DNA of 64,000 bases. It comes from Acidianus sp. HS-5. GTDB lineage: Archaea > Thermoproteota > Thermoprotei_A > Sulfolobales > Sulfolobaceae. The notes beneath the pieces were generated by a model. That model saw only the letters and a program-made list of their open reading frames with translations. It was not told where the DNA came from and made no database searches. The translations under genes were made by a program, and so were the position numbers. Positions 27,174 to 35,987 of this stretch are shown here, in pieces. Position 1 is the stretch's first letter. Each line of letters begins with the position of its first letter. The stretch lies in NCBI RefSeq assembly GCF_021655615.1, contig NZ_AP025245.1:2511001-2575000 (forward strand), in the 5' to 3' direction.

Positions 27174-28082
27174 ATGAGTAATTCGGCTACTAGTAGTGCA
27201 GAAGAAGCTATTTATAAGAAAATAGCTGAAGTAAAAGATGAAATTTCTAAGTTAAAACAAGAAAAAGCGCAAGCTTTAGAAGATTTGAATAAATTAAAAC
27301 AAAAGAAACTAGAAAAAATAGAGAAGATTAAAGGAATTAGATCTCAAATAGATACTGTGAGGAATGAATTTTCGCTTAGACTAGAGGAATTAAAGAAGCT
27401 CAAAGATAGGAGGCAGCAATTATTACAGGAAATTCAAGGAATGAGAAAACAGTTTGATGAAATAAAGTCTATACTTCAGAAAACGCAAGGCTTAGATATA
27501 GATGCTATAGAAAGGAGAATACAAAGTTTGGAATGGAGATTACAAACTTCTTCATTACCTTTAGATGAGGAGAAGAGAATTGTGCAAAAAATCGCAGAAT
27601 TAGAGAAAAAGCTTGGAGAAGCGAGGAAGATGCTTGAAATTAAGGAGAAGGGAACATTAGAAAGAGCTGAATATTTAGCTAAAAGAATAGAATTATCAAC
27701 GATAAGACAACAAATAGCAAGCATAGTTACTGAGTTATCTCAGAAAAGGAATATATTAAACTCATTAAAGGAAGATAGAGAGAAGACTAAAAAAGAGATT
27801 GATGAAATAAACAAGCAAATAGAAGAAACCAGAAATAAGATAGGCAATGTAAATAATCAGATAAAGGAAAAGAATACAGAGATCGAGAAATATATAAAGC
27901 AGTTAAAAGGAGAGAAAGTAGAAACTACACAAAGACCAAGCAGGGAAGAAATTATAGAGAAGAAAAAGAAGATTGCAGAAGATAAACTAAAGTCGGGCCA
28001 GAGGCTCACTTTTGAGGAACTTTTAATACTTTATGGCGAAAATGATAAGGAAGATGGCAAAGACAATAATAATATATATTGA
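27174..28082 (+). CDS. Archaeal coiled-coil protein (COG1340 type)
   Basis: The 302-residue protein is almost entirely alpha-helical with heptad patterning from about residue 10 to 250, rich in Lys, Glu, Gln and Ile. This matches the uncharacterised archaeal coiled-coil family COG1340. There is no ATPase head, so it is not a complete SMC/Rad50 protein. The C terminus (SGQRLTFEELLILYGE) is the conserved family end. It begins at ATG 27174 behind an AT-rich tract suitable as a TATA box. Its 3' end overlaps the following DUF373 membrane gene by 29 bp. Function is unknown. Confidence 0.8.
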   Translation: MSNSATSSAEEAIYKKIAEVKDEISKLKQEKAQALEDLNKLKQKKLEKIEKIKGIRSQIDTVRNEFSLRLEELKKLKDRRQQLLQEIQGMRKQFDEIKSILQKTQGLDIDAIERRIQSLEWRLQTSSLPLDEEKRIVQKIAELEKKLGEARKMLEIKEKGTLERAEYLAKRIELSTIRQQIASIVTELSQKRNILNSLKEDREKTKKEIDEINKQIEETRNKIGNVNNQIKEKNTEIEKYIKQLKGEKVETTQRPSREEIIEKKKKIAEDKLKSGQRLTFEELLILYGENDKEDGKDNNNIY

Positions 28083-29103
28083 TATAGATGACGATTTAAG
28101 CTTAGCAGGTATTCAATCTCCAGTGATAGGAGAGGCTAGCGTTAAAGAAGCTATAGATAAAGCATCGGAAATTATGGCAGACGATTCGGACTTTAATTCA
28201 ATGATAGTTGCCTATAATATATACAGGAAGATGAAAAAAGAAGGACAAGACGTCGAAATAGTATTTTTTGCAGGCTCTCAGAAAGGAGGATTAGATGCTC
28301 AAAGAAAGATATCATCACAGTTAGACGAGATAATAAAAGAGTTGAATCCACAAGATGGCATAATTGTTTATGATAGCCCAGAAGACGCTAAGGCATTACC
28401 CATAATACAATCTAGGTTGAAAATTTCTGGAGTACAAAGAGTTATAGTAGAGCAACATAGAGGTGTGGAAGAGACTTATATCCTTTTAGGTAAATATCTT
28501 AGAAAGATCTTAAACGAACCGAGATATTCAAGGATTTTTTTAGGAGTGCCGGGCGGAATACTTTTTGCCGTAGGAATTCTGGAGGTCTTAGGTTTAATTT
28601 CGTATATAGTACCAGTTATCACTATTCTTATTGGCAGCGCTATGATAATTAGGGGATTCAGCTTAGACGATATGATGGAAAAGTGGTGGGAAAACTCTAC
28701 AATAATGGTAATAGCGGCATTACTTTCTTCAATATCTTTTGCAATATCTCTTATTAATGGGTATTTTACATTTATTTCTATTAAAGGCAATAGTATATAT
28801 GTAGTTTCTACAGTCATCTCTTCTATGTTACCGTATATTACGTTTAGCGTTTTAATATTACTGGGAGCTAAGGCGCTATCGAGTGCATTAGATAAAAGTA
28901 TAAAATTGTTTCATGAAATTATAAAAATTAGTGCAATAATAATTTCATATTATATTATAACAGATGTATTAAAAAACTTGGAAGAAGGAATTTATATAAT
29001 TCAATTCCAGTCATTTTATACTTTAACAATTTCCTCAATGATATTAATTTTTGCTTACATACTGCTCAATTTAATGGAAAAATACAAATTTAATTCAGCT
29101 TAA
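28054..29103 (+). CDS. DUF373 family membrane protein
   Basis: About 349 residues from ATG 28054. The N-terminal cytosolic domain (about 1-150) has conserved acidic start YIDIDDDLSL, a G(S)QKGG loop and a VYDSPEDA motif, as in the archaeal DUF373 family. The C-terminal half contains five to six hydrophobic segments, beginning IFLGVPGGILFAVGILEVLG, that should span the membrane. Function is unknown. It overlaps the coiled-coil gene upstream, so the two may act together, and is convergent with the short gene at 29095. Confidence 0.82.
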   Translation: MAKTIIIYIDIDDDLSLAGIQSPVIGEASVKEAIDKASEIMADDSDFNSMIVAYNIYRKMKKEGQDVEIVFFAGSQKGGLDAQRKISSQLDEIIKELNPQDGIIVYDSPEDAKALPIIQSRLKISGVQRVIVEQHRGVEETYILLGKYLRKILNEPRYSRIFLGVPGGILFAVGILEVLGLISYIVPVITILIGSAMIIRGFSLDDMMEKWWENSTIMVIAALLSSISFAISLINGYFTFISIKGNSIYVVSTVISSMLPYITFSVLILLGAKALSSALDKSIKLFHEIIKISAIIISYYIITDVLKNLEEGIYIIQFQSFYTLTISSMILIFAYILLNLMEKYKFNSA

Positions 29104-29295
29104 TTTACCGACTTTATCTCTAACTTCTATAGGTAAATCTTCTAGTTTTTTAACTAGTGCATTTCTAGGTTTTCTAATATTCCTTCCTATTACTATATAT
29201 GAGTCTGGAGAATTCTCATCCCTATTTTTTAGAACTCTTACTTTTATGAAATATTTTCCTGTGTCCACGTAAACGTATTTATTATGCTTTAGCAT
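29095..29295 (-). CDS. Small conserved basic protein (66 aa), unknown function
   Basis: A 66-residue protein with predicted beta-strands at the N terminus (YVYVDTGKYFIKVRVL) and a helix near the end (NALVKKLEDLPIEVRDKVGKL). It has no cysteines. It lies 23 bp downstream of tbp on the same strand and may share its transcript. The frame overlaps the DUF373 stop by 9 bp convergently. No named family is recognised; composition and position favour a real gene. Confidence 0.6.
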   Translation of the reverse strand: MLKHNKYVYVDTGKYFIKVRVLKNRDENSPDSYIVIGRNIRKPRNALVKKLEDLPIEVRDKVGKLS

Positions 29296-29318
29296 AAGAA
29301 TGAGTAAGAAAAAGATGT

Positions 29319-29912
29319 TTATATTTCTAATTCTTCTTCCTCTTCTATGGGCTTTATACAGTCTAACTCATTTAATTTATCGAATATTTTCTTTACTGCT
29401 TTGTATACTTCTTCTTCTCTCTTTGCTCCAGTTATTACCATCTTTCCACTACTAAAAATCAGAAGTACTACTCTTGGGTCATCCATTCTGAATATTAATC
29501 CTGGGAATTGCTCTGGTTCATACATGTTATTCTCAAGTAAGAACGCAGCTTTATCTAAATTAACATGAACGTGCATGTTAGCTGAAGCTACAATGTTTTG
29601 TATCTGTATTTTCGGTTTTCCGGTTATTTTTATTCCATATTTCTTCAAAGTCTTTATTATCCTTTTTACAGCTTTTATCAACTCTTCAGTGCTCTTTGCT
29701 CCAGTCACTACCATCTTACCAGATTTAAATATGAGAGAAGTAACCTTGGGGCTTTCAAGTCTAAATATTAATCCTGGGAACTGATCTGGATCATATTCAA
29801 CATTAGGTACACTTCTTTCCATTGCGTATAAATCTAGTTGTTGATCTAGAGTAACCGTAGCTACAATATTTTCTATGCTTATAATTGGTTTATAAGTAAT
29901 GGAGTTAGAGAT
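29319..29912 (-). CDS. tbp: TATA-box-binding protein (non-canonical start codon)
   Basis: TBP bends promoter DNA at the TATA box. The two direct repeats are clear: PNVEYDPDQFPGLIFRLE...GKMVVTGAKS and NNMYEPEQFPGLIFRMDD...GKMVITGAKR, followed by an acidic tail. The first ATG in frame (29822) would give 167 residues and lose the first strand. Conserved TBP sequence (ISIENIVATVTLDQQLDLYA) continues upstream to an in-frame TGA at 29915-29913. No ATG, GTG or TTG occurs in that part. The true start is therefore likely ATC 29912 or ATT 29900, or there is a sequence error. I give the longest open span. Confidence 0.9.
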   Translation of the reverse strand: MSNSITYKPIISIENIVATVTLDQQLDLYAMERSVPNVEYDPDQFPGLIFRLESPKVTSLIFKSGKMVVTGAKSTEELIKAVKRIIKTLKKYGIKITGKPKIQIQNIVASANMHVHVNLDKAAFLLENNMYEPEQFPGLIFRMDDPRVVLLIFSSGKMVITGAKREEEVYKAVKKIFDKLNELDCIKPIEEEEELEI

Positions 29913-29933
29913 TCAAATCACCAATATAAATAT

Positions 29934-29942
29934 CTTATATAC
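29934..29942 (-). promoter_or_regulatory. TATA box of tbp
   Basis: On the minus strand the sequence reads GTATATAAG, centred near 29938. A transcription start 25-27 bp downstream falls at about 29912, exactly at the beginning of the open TBP frame (ATC). This supports a leaderless message with initiation at or near that codon. Confidence 0.55.
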
Positions 29943-29960
29943 TCATTTATAAACCCATAT

Positions 29961-30716
29961 TTAAACTACAATATTCTTTAAAAGCTCTAATTTTGGGAAC
30001 TCCATTATCCCTTCTCCTTCAATTATCACATAAGGCTTAGCTTCCTCTAAAATACCATAATTCCTTACTATCGGGCTCATATAATTATTATGAATTAATG
30101 AAATATCATTACCCGCTTGATAACTTCCGATAGAGGGTAAGATTAAAACTTTTGATCCATTTTTTAAAGGTACAATTAAAAATGCTTGTAGTTTCCTTGA
30201 GAAACCTAATTTATCTCTAAGGGAGATTCTAGGATGTTCATGTCCTATTATATAAATAGTGTTCTCTCTAGGTTCTACATCTTTATGCCCATGAAAAATT
30301 ATCATGTTATCGACTTGTAATTCATCTCTTATTTCTATATCAAACTTATCTGTTACTAGAGAAATGTAGTTATCATGGTTTCCTCTTATCAATGTTAACT
30401 TAATTCCTAGGTCTTTTATTTGAGAAAGTGCAGAAATCAAATCTTCCTTTTCTTGTCTTCCTAGTCCATTGAATATATGTTTAAAATCTCCATCAACTAT
30501 TATATTATATGTATTAAATTCTTTAACTACTTTATTTACAACATCTAAAAATTTTTTCTTCTGTACTCTAGGTAAAAAAATTCCTTTCCTAGCCATTTCT
30601 TCTTCATAACCTATATGAACATCTGAAATTACTGCAGTATCAATACTTTTAATGTATACTGCTGGTATATCTCCTTCAATGTAAACCCCCTTCTCGATTT
30701 CAATCATTTCAAACAC
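29961..30716 (-). CDS. Calcineurin-like metallophosphoesterase (COG1407 type)
   Basis: The 251-residue protein has the metallophosphoesterase motifs in order: ISDVHIGYE, a VDGDFKH segment in place of GD, RGNHDNY, and GHEHPR near residue 160. These coordinate two metals for phosphodiester or phosphoester cleavage. The second motif is D-G-D-F rather than the usual G-D, which is common in this archaeal subfamily. It starts at ATG 30716, divergent from dphB with about 31 bp between them. Substrate unknown; some relatives are linked to DNA metabolism. Confidence 0.87.
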   Translation of the reverse strand: MFEMIEIEKGVYIEGDIPAVYIKSIDTAVISDVHIGYEEEMARKGIFLPRVQKKKFLDVVNKVVKEFNTYNIIVDGDFKHIFNGLGRQEKEDLISALSQIKDLGIKLTLIRGNHDNYISLVTDKFDIEIRDELQVDNMIIFHGHKDVEPRENTIYIIGHEHPRISLRDKLGFSRKLQAFLIVPLKNGSKVLILPSIGSYQAGNDISLIHNNYMSPIVRNYGILEEAKPYVIIEGEGIMEFPKLELLKNIVV

Positions 30717-30747
30717 CTTTTATATCTCATTAATATAAATATGCAAA

Positions 30748-31506
30748 ATGCTCTACTTTATAGGCTTAGGTTTGGCTAAAAAATTTCTTACTCAAGCTTC
30801 AATAGACGTAATGAAAAAAGTTGATGTTTTATATCTTGATTCTTATACTTCTCTTTCTTGTGATATAAATAAAGACTATCTAGAAAAATTATTACAAAGG
30901 CAGATTATTCTTGCAGATAGGAATGTTCTTGAAAACAATTCAAGGGACATAATGAAACTCTTAGGTGAAGGCAAATCTGTAGGCATAGCTACTGTAGGAG
31001 ATCCAATGATAGCAACAACTCACGTGAGTTTAGCTACAGAGGCAAAATCTAAAGGATATAATATATTTGTAGTTCCTGGAATTTCGGTACATTGTTATAT
31101 AATTTCAAAATCTATGTTATCTTCATATAAATTCGGTAGATCTGTTACAGTTGTATATCCATATAATGGAATTATTGATACTACTCCTTATGAGGTTATA
31201 AAGGATAACTCTTCTAGAGGACTCCATACAATTCTTTATCTAGATTTGAAAGAAGGAAAGCCTATGGCTGCAAGCGATGCAATTTCGCTCCTATTAAAAA
31301 TGGAAGGAATAAAAAAGGAAGGGATTATAACGCCAGATATGCAGATAATTGTGGGCCAAAGATTAGGCTGCGAGGATGAGGAAGTTAAAGCTTTAACAGT
31401 AAGCGAAGCAATAGAATATAAATATAAAGATCCACCTCACATTATAATTGTTCCGTCTAGAAATCTTCATTATATGGAGGTTGAAGCTTTGAAATGTCTT
31501 CGCTAA
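30748..31506 (+). CDS. dphB: Diphthine synthase
   Basis: DphB methylates the modified histidine of elongation factor 2 in diphthamide synthesis, using SAM. The 252-residue tetrapyrrole-methylase-fold protein begins MLYFIGLGLAKK, and contains VLYLDSYTS, GIATVGDPMIATTH and VPGISVHCYI, all typical of DphB. It overlaps the following nucleotidyltransferase gene by 13 bp. Length is near the normal 255-265. A TATA-like sequence sits directly upstream, so the message is near-leaderless. Confidence 0.92.
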   Translation: MLYFIGLGLAKKFLTQASIDVMKKVDVLYLDSYTSLSCDINKDYLEKLLQRQIILADRNVLENNSRDIMKLLGEGKSVGIATVGDPMIATTHVSLATEAKSKGYNIFVVPGISVHCYIISKSMLSSYKFGRSVTVVYPYNGIIDTTPYEVIKDNSSRGLHTILYLDLKEGKPMAASDAISLLLKMEGIKKEGIITPDMQIIVGQRLGCEDEEVKALTVSEAIEYKYKDPPHIIIVPSRNLHYMEVEALKCLR

Positions 31507-32162
31507 AAGATAGAGTAATTAAATATATTAAAGGAATGAACGATAGATTATCAAAAATTAACATACAAGAATATCAGAAGATTATAGATTTAGCTAGACA
31601 GTACACTGAAGACGCTAAATATTATTTGGATAAGGGCGACGTAGAGACTGCAATAGTGGATATTGCATATGCGGAAGGCTTATTGGATGCAATACTTATC
31701 AGTACTAATAAGGATCCAGATTCTGATATATCAAAAAAGGTGTTTGTAGGTGGAACGTTTGATATAATACATCCAGGTCACATAGAATTCTTAAGAGAAG
31801 CTTCAAGATTAGGAAGAGTTTACGTATCTGTAGCTAGAGATAAGAATTCTGAAAAAATTAAGGGAAGAAAACCTATAAACGATGAAGAGCAGAGACTGGA
31901 AGTTGTAAAAAATATTAGATATGTTTATGATGCATTTTTAGGGGATGAGAAGGACTTTATCAAGAGCGTTGAAAGAGTTAAACCAGATATAATTTTCCTA
32001 GGTCCAGATCAACATGTCAATATAGAGGAATTTAAGAAGGACTTAGAAAAAAGGGGTATAAATGCTGAAATAGTTAGGATGCCAGAAAGGGTAAATAAAT
32101 GGAAACATAGTAGTACTACTTCGATAATAAACGAGATTATATCCAGATATTGTAAATCTTAA
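31494..32162 (+). CDS. DUF357 domain fused to cytidylyltransferase (RibL-like FAD synthase)
   Basis: The 222-residue protein has an N-terminal helical DUF357 domain (about 1-75, with GDVETAIVDIAYAEGLLDA). A nucleotidyltransferase domain follows with GGTFDIIHPGH (about 84-94) and a SSTTSII motif near the C terminus. This catalytic type includes archaeal FAD synthetase RibL and glycerol-phosphate cytidylyltransferases. Its convergent neighbour is a CTP-dependent riboflavin kinase, which makes the FMN that an FAD synthetase would use, so RibL-like activity is the best guess. Overlap with dphB suggests co-transcription. Confidence 0.8.
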   Translation: MSSLKDRVIKYIKGMNDRLSKINIQEYQKIIDLARQYTEDAKYYLDKGDVETAIVDIAYAEGLLDAILISTNKDPDSDISKKVFVGGTFDIIHPGHIEFLREASRLGRVYVSVARDKNSEKIKGRKPINDEEQRLEVVKNIRYVYDAFLGDEKDFIKSVERVKPDIIFLGPDQHVNIEEFKKDLEKRGINAEIVRMPERVNKWKHSSTTSIINEIISRYCKS

Positions 32163-32815
32163 ATTAAAGCTTCTATTAATACTTCATCCCCATCTTTAAG
32201 GGAAAGTTTTTCTCTCAAAAAATAAGGTGAAATTACCTCTATTACACTCTTGGGATGAGTAGTTCTCAGAGGTATGACAATTGCTGCAGGTTCAAGATCG
32301 TTTATTCTTGCGGGATAAGCTTTTACTGCACCCAGAACTCTGTTCTCATCTCTATATTCTGGAATGTTTATATACCTTGACGTGTCCAAACGTAATCTGT
32401 TTTCAAACGAAATTCTATCATAAATAACTATATTTAATGTTCCAGGGTACGGAGTAAATCCTAGAAATTTTTTAAAAGAATTCTCATAATATGGTAAAGA
32501 GAGAAATAGTTTACCTTCTCCTAAACCCGATGTAGCTTTTCCTTTAATTCTTATCTCATGTTGGAACGATATTGCGGACGATATTTCATTTAGACAATCT
32601 AAAAGTAATTTTTCGCCCTTTTCTGTAAGCCTTATTATTTCTCCATCTTTAGTCTCAATTCTAATTATCAAATCAGCATCTTCTAATTCTTTTAATTTTC
32701 TGGATACAGATTGTTGAGAAATATTGAACTCTTTTGCCAAAAGTTGTTGAGTTACTTCTCCTTTTTCTTTTACTAAATTTATTATCTTACTTAATGTACA
32801 AATTTCAGCTAGCAT
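32159..32815 (-). CDS. ribK: CTP-dependent riboflavin kinase with HTH domain (RbkR type)
   Basis: The 218-residue protein has an N-terminal winged helix (VTQQLLAKEFNISQQSVSRKLKEL, about 19-42). A C-terminal RibK domain contains GLGEGKLFLSLPYY, GFTPYPGTLNI and a central RTTHPKSVIEVI motif. Archaeal RibK makes FMN from riboflavin and CTP, and HTH fusions of this kind (RbkR) also regulate riboflavin genes. ATG 32815 lies inside the end of the taw1 gene, so the two are coupled. The protein may therefore regulate its own operon or riboflavin biosynthesis genes elsewhere. Confidence 0.9.
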   Translation of the reverse strand: MLAEICTLSKIINLVKEKGEVTQQLLAKEFNISQQSVSRKLKELEDADLIIRIETKDGEIIRLTEKGEKLLLDCLNEISSAISFQHEIRIKGKATSGLGEGKLFLSLPYYENSFKKFLGFTPYPGTLNIVIYDRISFENRLRLDTSRYINIPEYRDENRVLGAVKAYPARINDLEPAAIVIPLRTTHPKSVIEVISPYFLREKLSLKDGDEVLIEALI

Positions 32816-33888
32816 TGATTATTACCTGAACCTAGCTCTGCTTCAGCATATTCTCCGTGTATATCATCTTCAATATCTTTAGTTTCCCAGTTCCATTTAT
32901 TACTCCATGCATTACCTATCTGTATAGGTTTATCCAGTTTACTTAATAGAACAATTCTACTGGGTACATGCTCTGAAATAATCTTATATCCAGTATACTT
33001 TTCCATTAGTTTAGCGAACTCTCTTACTTCCGAATGTCTGGGCATAGCATCTCTGCTTAGCCTCAAAGTTGAAGGTCCTACATGCATGTAAGCTTTAACT
33101 TCGATATAAGTTGGCATAGCCATTTCGATTAATTTTGCAAAATCTTTAGCATCTTCTTCACTCATGTTAAAACCTTTTATCATTGTCATTCTAATTACAG
33201 TGGGAGAGCTGAAGCTAGGCAAGATTTCGAGAGTTTTTAAGAACAAATTCCAAGAATTTGCCACTATAGGTCTATTTATTAGCTTATGCTTTCTCTCATT
33301 TGGTGCCTGTATTGATACAAAGAGTTGAGTAGGTTCTTCGTCTAAACTAGCTAGAACGTCTGGTCTAATCCCGCTAGTTACTAGGAATGTAGTTAATCCT
33401 TTCTTATGGTATTCATGAATTAATTCTCCCAGTCTATCATATAGTGTTGGTTCTCCCGTTAAGCTTATAGCTACGTGTGCAGGTTTCATTGCTTCTTTTG
33501 CAATATTAGGATCTACACCTTGCCTTCCTAGGTATCCTGATACTGCCTTCTTATGCTCTTCAATACTCTTCTCTGCAATATATTCTGGATCGTCTGTTAT
33601 TGGTAACTTAGTTTCATCCCATTCTAAGCCAATATCTTCTGGTTCAAGTCTCCAGCAATGTATGCATCTAAACCAGCACCATGCAGCGGTTGGTGTCATT
33701 TGAACGCATCTGTGGCTTTCAATTCCATAGAATTTTCCTTTATAACAATACCTTCCTTCTGTTAATGCTTCATGAGTCCAATGACATTTCTTATATGCAC
33801 TGTGATTTCCTATTATGTGATACTTCTCTTTCTCCATCTCCTCCATTATTCTGCTTAAAGTATCTATCTTTAACGTTGAGACAACCAT
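32809..33888 (-). CDS. taw1: tRNA-Phe 4-demethylwyosine synthase (radical SAM, TYW1)
   Basis: Taw1 forms the tricyclic wyosine base at G37 of tRNA-Phe from pyruvate and SAM. The 359-residue protein has the Fe-S segment WCWFRCIHCW (radical SAM C-x3-C-x2-C variant, near residue 70), an additional upstream cysteine cluster (KKCHW, RYCYKG, HRCVQ), and VAISLTGEPTLYD. These match archaeal TYW1. It begins at ATG 33888 and overlaps ribK by 7 bp. Length and motifs are complete. Confidence 0.93.
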   Translation of the reverse strand: MVVSTLKIDTLSRIMEEMEKEKYHIIGNHSAYKKCHWTHEALTEGRYCYKGKFYGIESHRCVQMTPTAAWCWFRCIHCWRLEPEDIGLEWDETKLPITDDPEYIAEKSIEEHKKAVSGYLGRQGVDPNIAKEAMKPAHVAISLTGEPTLYDRLGELIHEYHKKGLTTFLVTSGIRPDVLASLDEEPTQLFVSIQAPNERKHKLINRPIVANSWNLFLKTLEILPSFSSPTVIRMTMIKGFNMSEEDAKDFAKLIEMAMPTYIEVKAYMHVGPSTLRLSRDAMPRHSEVREFAKLMEKYTGYKIISEHVPSRIVLLSKLDKPIQIGNAWSNKWNWETKDIEDDIHGEYAEAELGSGNNQC

Positions 33889-33928
33889 AATAGTCAGTTT
33901 AAAATAAGTACATCCGATTTAAAAAACC

Positions 33929-35347
33929 TTATACAATAGGTGCAGTTAAGTCGTGCATATTTATTATCTTTTCTATATTTATAGATGTGCCTATTAACAT
34001 AGTATCTGATAAATATCTGCCCATCATTTGGAGCCCTACAGGAAGGTTATTATAGAATCCTGCAGGAATCGAAATTGCAGGAATCGCTGCCAAATTAGCT
34101 ATTACGGTATTGACGTCCATTGCATACATCTTTATTGGATCATCGATCATTTCGCCTATTTTAGGAGGTAAAATTGGCATTGTAGGTGATAATAACACAT
34201 CATATTTACTAAACAATTGATCTAGGCTATTCTTTATTAGTCTCCTCACTTTTAAAGCCTTTATGTAATATTCCTCATAATAACCTGCACTGAGAATAAA
34301 GGAACCTAACAATATTCTCCTCTTAACTTCCATTCCAAAACCTTCTTCCCTATTTTTACTGAACGTTTGTATCCAATTTCCTTCAAAATATTTACTATAT
34401 CCATATCTAACTCCGTCATATCTTGCTAAATTAGAACTTGCCTCAGACATCGCTATTATGTAATATGCTGGCAGAGCATATTCCGCATTACCTAATTTAG
34501 TCTCTTCAATTACTGCTCCTTCAGAAGATAATTTGTCAATAGCGCTTTTAATGACGCTTACTATGCTTTTATCTGACATCTCTAAAATATCGCTAAGTAT
34601 GCCTATTTTAATTCCTTTTACAGATATTTCACTTGGAGGACTATCCACAGAATATTTAATAGTAGTAGCATCCTTATCATCCTCTCCTGCTATTATAGAG
34701 TATAGTAAACCAAGATCTTCTGCATTTTTAGCCATAGGTCCTACTTGTTCTAAGCTATTTGCATAAGCTATAAGTCCATATCTGCTTACAGTACCGTAAG
34801 ACGGCTTTAAACCGAAAGTTGCGGTAAATGCTGCAGGAGCTCTAATTGAACCGCCTGTATCGCTACCGAGTGCTAATTCTACATATCCTGCAGCTAATGC
34901 TGCACCGCTACCTCCTGAAGATCCTCCTGGAGTCCTTTCCAAATCCCAAGGATTTCTTGTAGGTCCAAAATAACTAGTTTCCGTTGTAGATCCCATAGCA
35001 AATTCATCCATGTTAGTTTTTCCTATGATTACTGCACCTTCATCTTTCAGTTTCTCTATAACTGTTGCATTATAAGGAGGTATATAGTCACTTAGCATCT
35101 TTGAGGCACATGTAGTTCTTATTCCTTTAGTAGAAATTACATCTTTTATGGCAATTAAAACTCCTGCTAACTTACCTCCTTTCTTTAAACTTTCCTTTAC
35201 TTCATTCTTTACTTCTTCCTCGTTCCTTAAGGTAATAAATGCATTAATCTTCTTGTCTGATTTATTAATTCTTTCAAATGTTTTAGCTACATATTCTTCA
35301 GGATCTAAATTTCTGTTTTTCAAATCTTCTACAAGTCTGACAATCAT
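33929..35347 (-). CDS. gatA: Asp/Glu-tRNA amidotransferase subunit A
   Basis: GatA is the amidase-signature glutaminase of GatCAB. The 472-residue protein has the catalytic lysine region GVLIAIKDVI, the Ser-cisSer-Lys signature GGSSGGSGAALAAG near residue 145 and GSDTGGSIRAPA. With GatDE also present, GatCAB here most likely serves Asn-tRNA(Asn) formation. It starts at ATG 35347 immediately after the gatC stop. gatB is not in this window. Confidence 0.95.
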   Translation of the reverse strand: MIVRLVEDLKNRNLDPEEYVAKTFERINKSDKKINAFITLRNEEEVKNEVKESLKKGGKLAGVLIAIKDVISTKGIRTTCASKMLSDYIPPYNATVIEKLKDEGAVIIGKTNMDEFAMGSTTETSYFGPTRNPWDLERTPGGSSGGSGAALAAGYVELALGSDTGGSIRAPAAFTATFGLKPSYGTVSRYGLIAYANSLEQVGPMAKNAEDLGLLYSIIAGEDDKDATTIKYSVDSPPSEISVKGIKIGILSDILEMSDKSIVSVIKSAIDKLSSEGAVIEETKLGNAEYALPAYYIIAMSEASSNLARYDGVRYGYSKYFEGNWIQTFSKNREEGFGMEVKRRILLGSFILSAGYYEEYYIKALKVRRLIKNSLDQLFSKYDVLLSPTMPILPPKIGEMIDDPIKMYAMDVNTVIANLAAIPAISIPAGFYNNLPVGLQMMGRYLSDTMLIGTSINIEKIINMHDLTAPIV

Positions 35348-35348
35348 T

Positions 35349-35639
35349 TTACTCCACCGTACTGGGGCCTACAATATATCCGTTTTCCTTTCTTTTTACA
35401 TTTTGTAACGCTGAATCTCTATCTAGAGGAGTTTTAATCTCATCCTTCCTTAATTTACCATGAGGTATAGGATGAAATAACGGATCAACGTTCTCTAGGT
35501 CGAGTTCATTAATTTTATCAAAGAATTCTAGAATTTTTGATATATTATTTTTTATCATATCTTTTTCGTTATCATTAATTTCAATTAAAGCTAATCTCTG
35601 AAGTTTGTCTATCAATTGATCATCAACTTTTATTTTCAT
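35349..35639 (-). CDS. gatC: Asp/Glu-tRNA amidotransferase subunit C
   Basis: A 96-residue GatC with the family pattern: LQRLALIEI near the start, a helix DMIKNNISKILEFFDKINELD, then the extended ENVDPLFHPIPHGKLRKDE segment and the C-terminal NVKRKENGYIVGP. GatC wraps around GatA and stabilises the complex. Its ATG overlaps the cutA stop (ATGA) and its stop is adjacent to the gatA start, giving the operon cutA-gatC-gatA. Confidence 0.9.
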   Translation of the reverse strand: MKIKVDDQLIDKLQRLALIEINDNEKDMIKNNISKILEFFDKINELDLENVDPLFHPIPHGKLRKDEIKTPLDRDSALQNVKRKENGYIVGPSTVE

Positions 35640-35953
35640 TGTTGAACACTATCCTTAATCCAATTCAAATAATTTTCTAAACCTCCTGTAACATCTAAGG
35701 TAATTATTTCTGGCAATTCATAAGGGTGAAGTTCCTTAATTCTCTTTATTATTTTATCCTTAACAGAAGAGTCAGTCTTTATAACTAGTAAACTTTCGTC
35801 ATCTTCTACGACTTTTCCTTCCCATCTATAAGTAGATTTAACGTAAGGAACTATGTTTACGCAAGCAGCTAGTCTTTCTTCTACTAAAGTTTTAGCTAAT
35901 TTCTTCCCTGATTCTAGCCCAGAAATAGTAGTAAGGACAAGTATTGCTGGCAT
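35636..35953 (-). CDS. cutA: CutA1 family protein
   Basis: The 105-residue protein beginning MPAILVLTTISGLESGKKLAKTL contains the CutA hallmark RLAACVNIVPYVKSTYRWEGKV and the C-terminal ELPEIITLDV. CutA trimers bind divalent metals and are linked to metal tolerance, but the real role is unsettled. The frame is open further upstream; ATG 35953 gives the correct family length. This ATG overlaps the complementary ATG on the plus strand (CATG at 35951-35954). Confidence 0.92.
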   Translation of the reverse strand: MPAILVLTTISGLESGKKLAKTLVEERLAACVNIVPYVKSTYRWEGKVVEDDESLLVIKTDSSVKDKIIKRIKELHPYELPEIITLDVTGGLENYLNWIKDSVQQ

Positions 35954-35987
35954 GTTTAATAAGGTATTATGCAGTAAATTAAATCTT

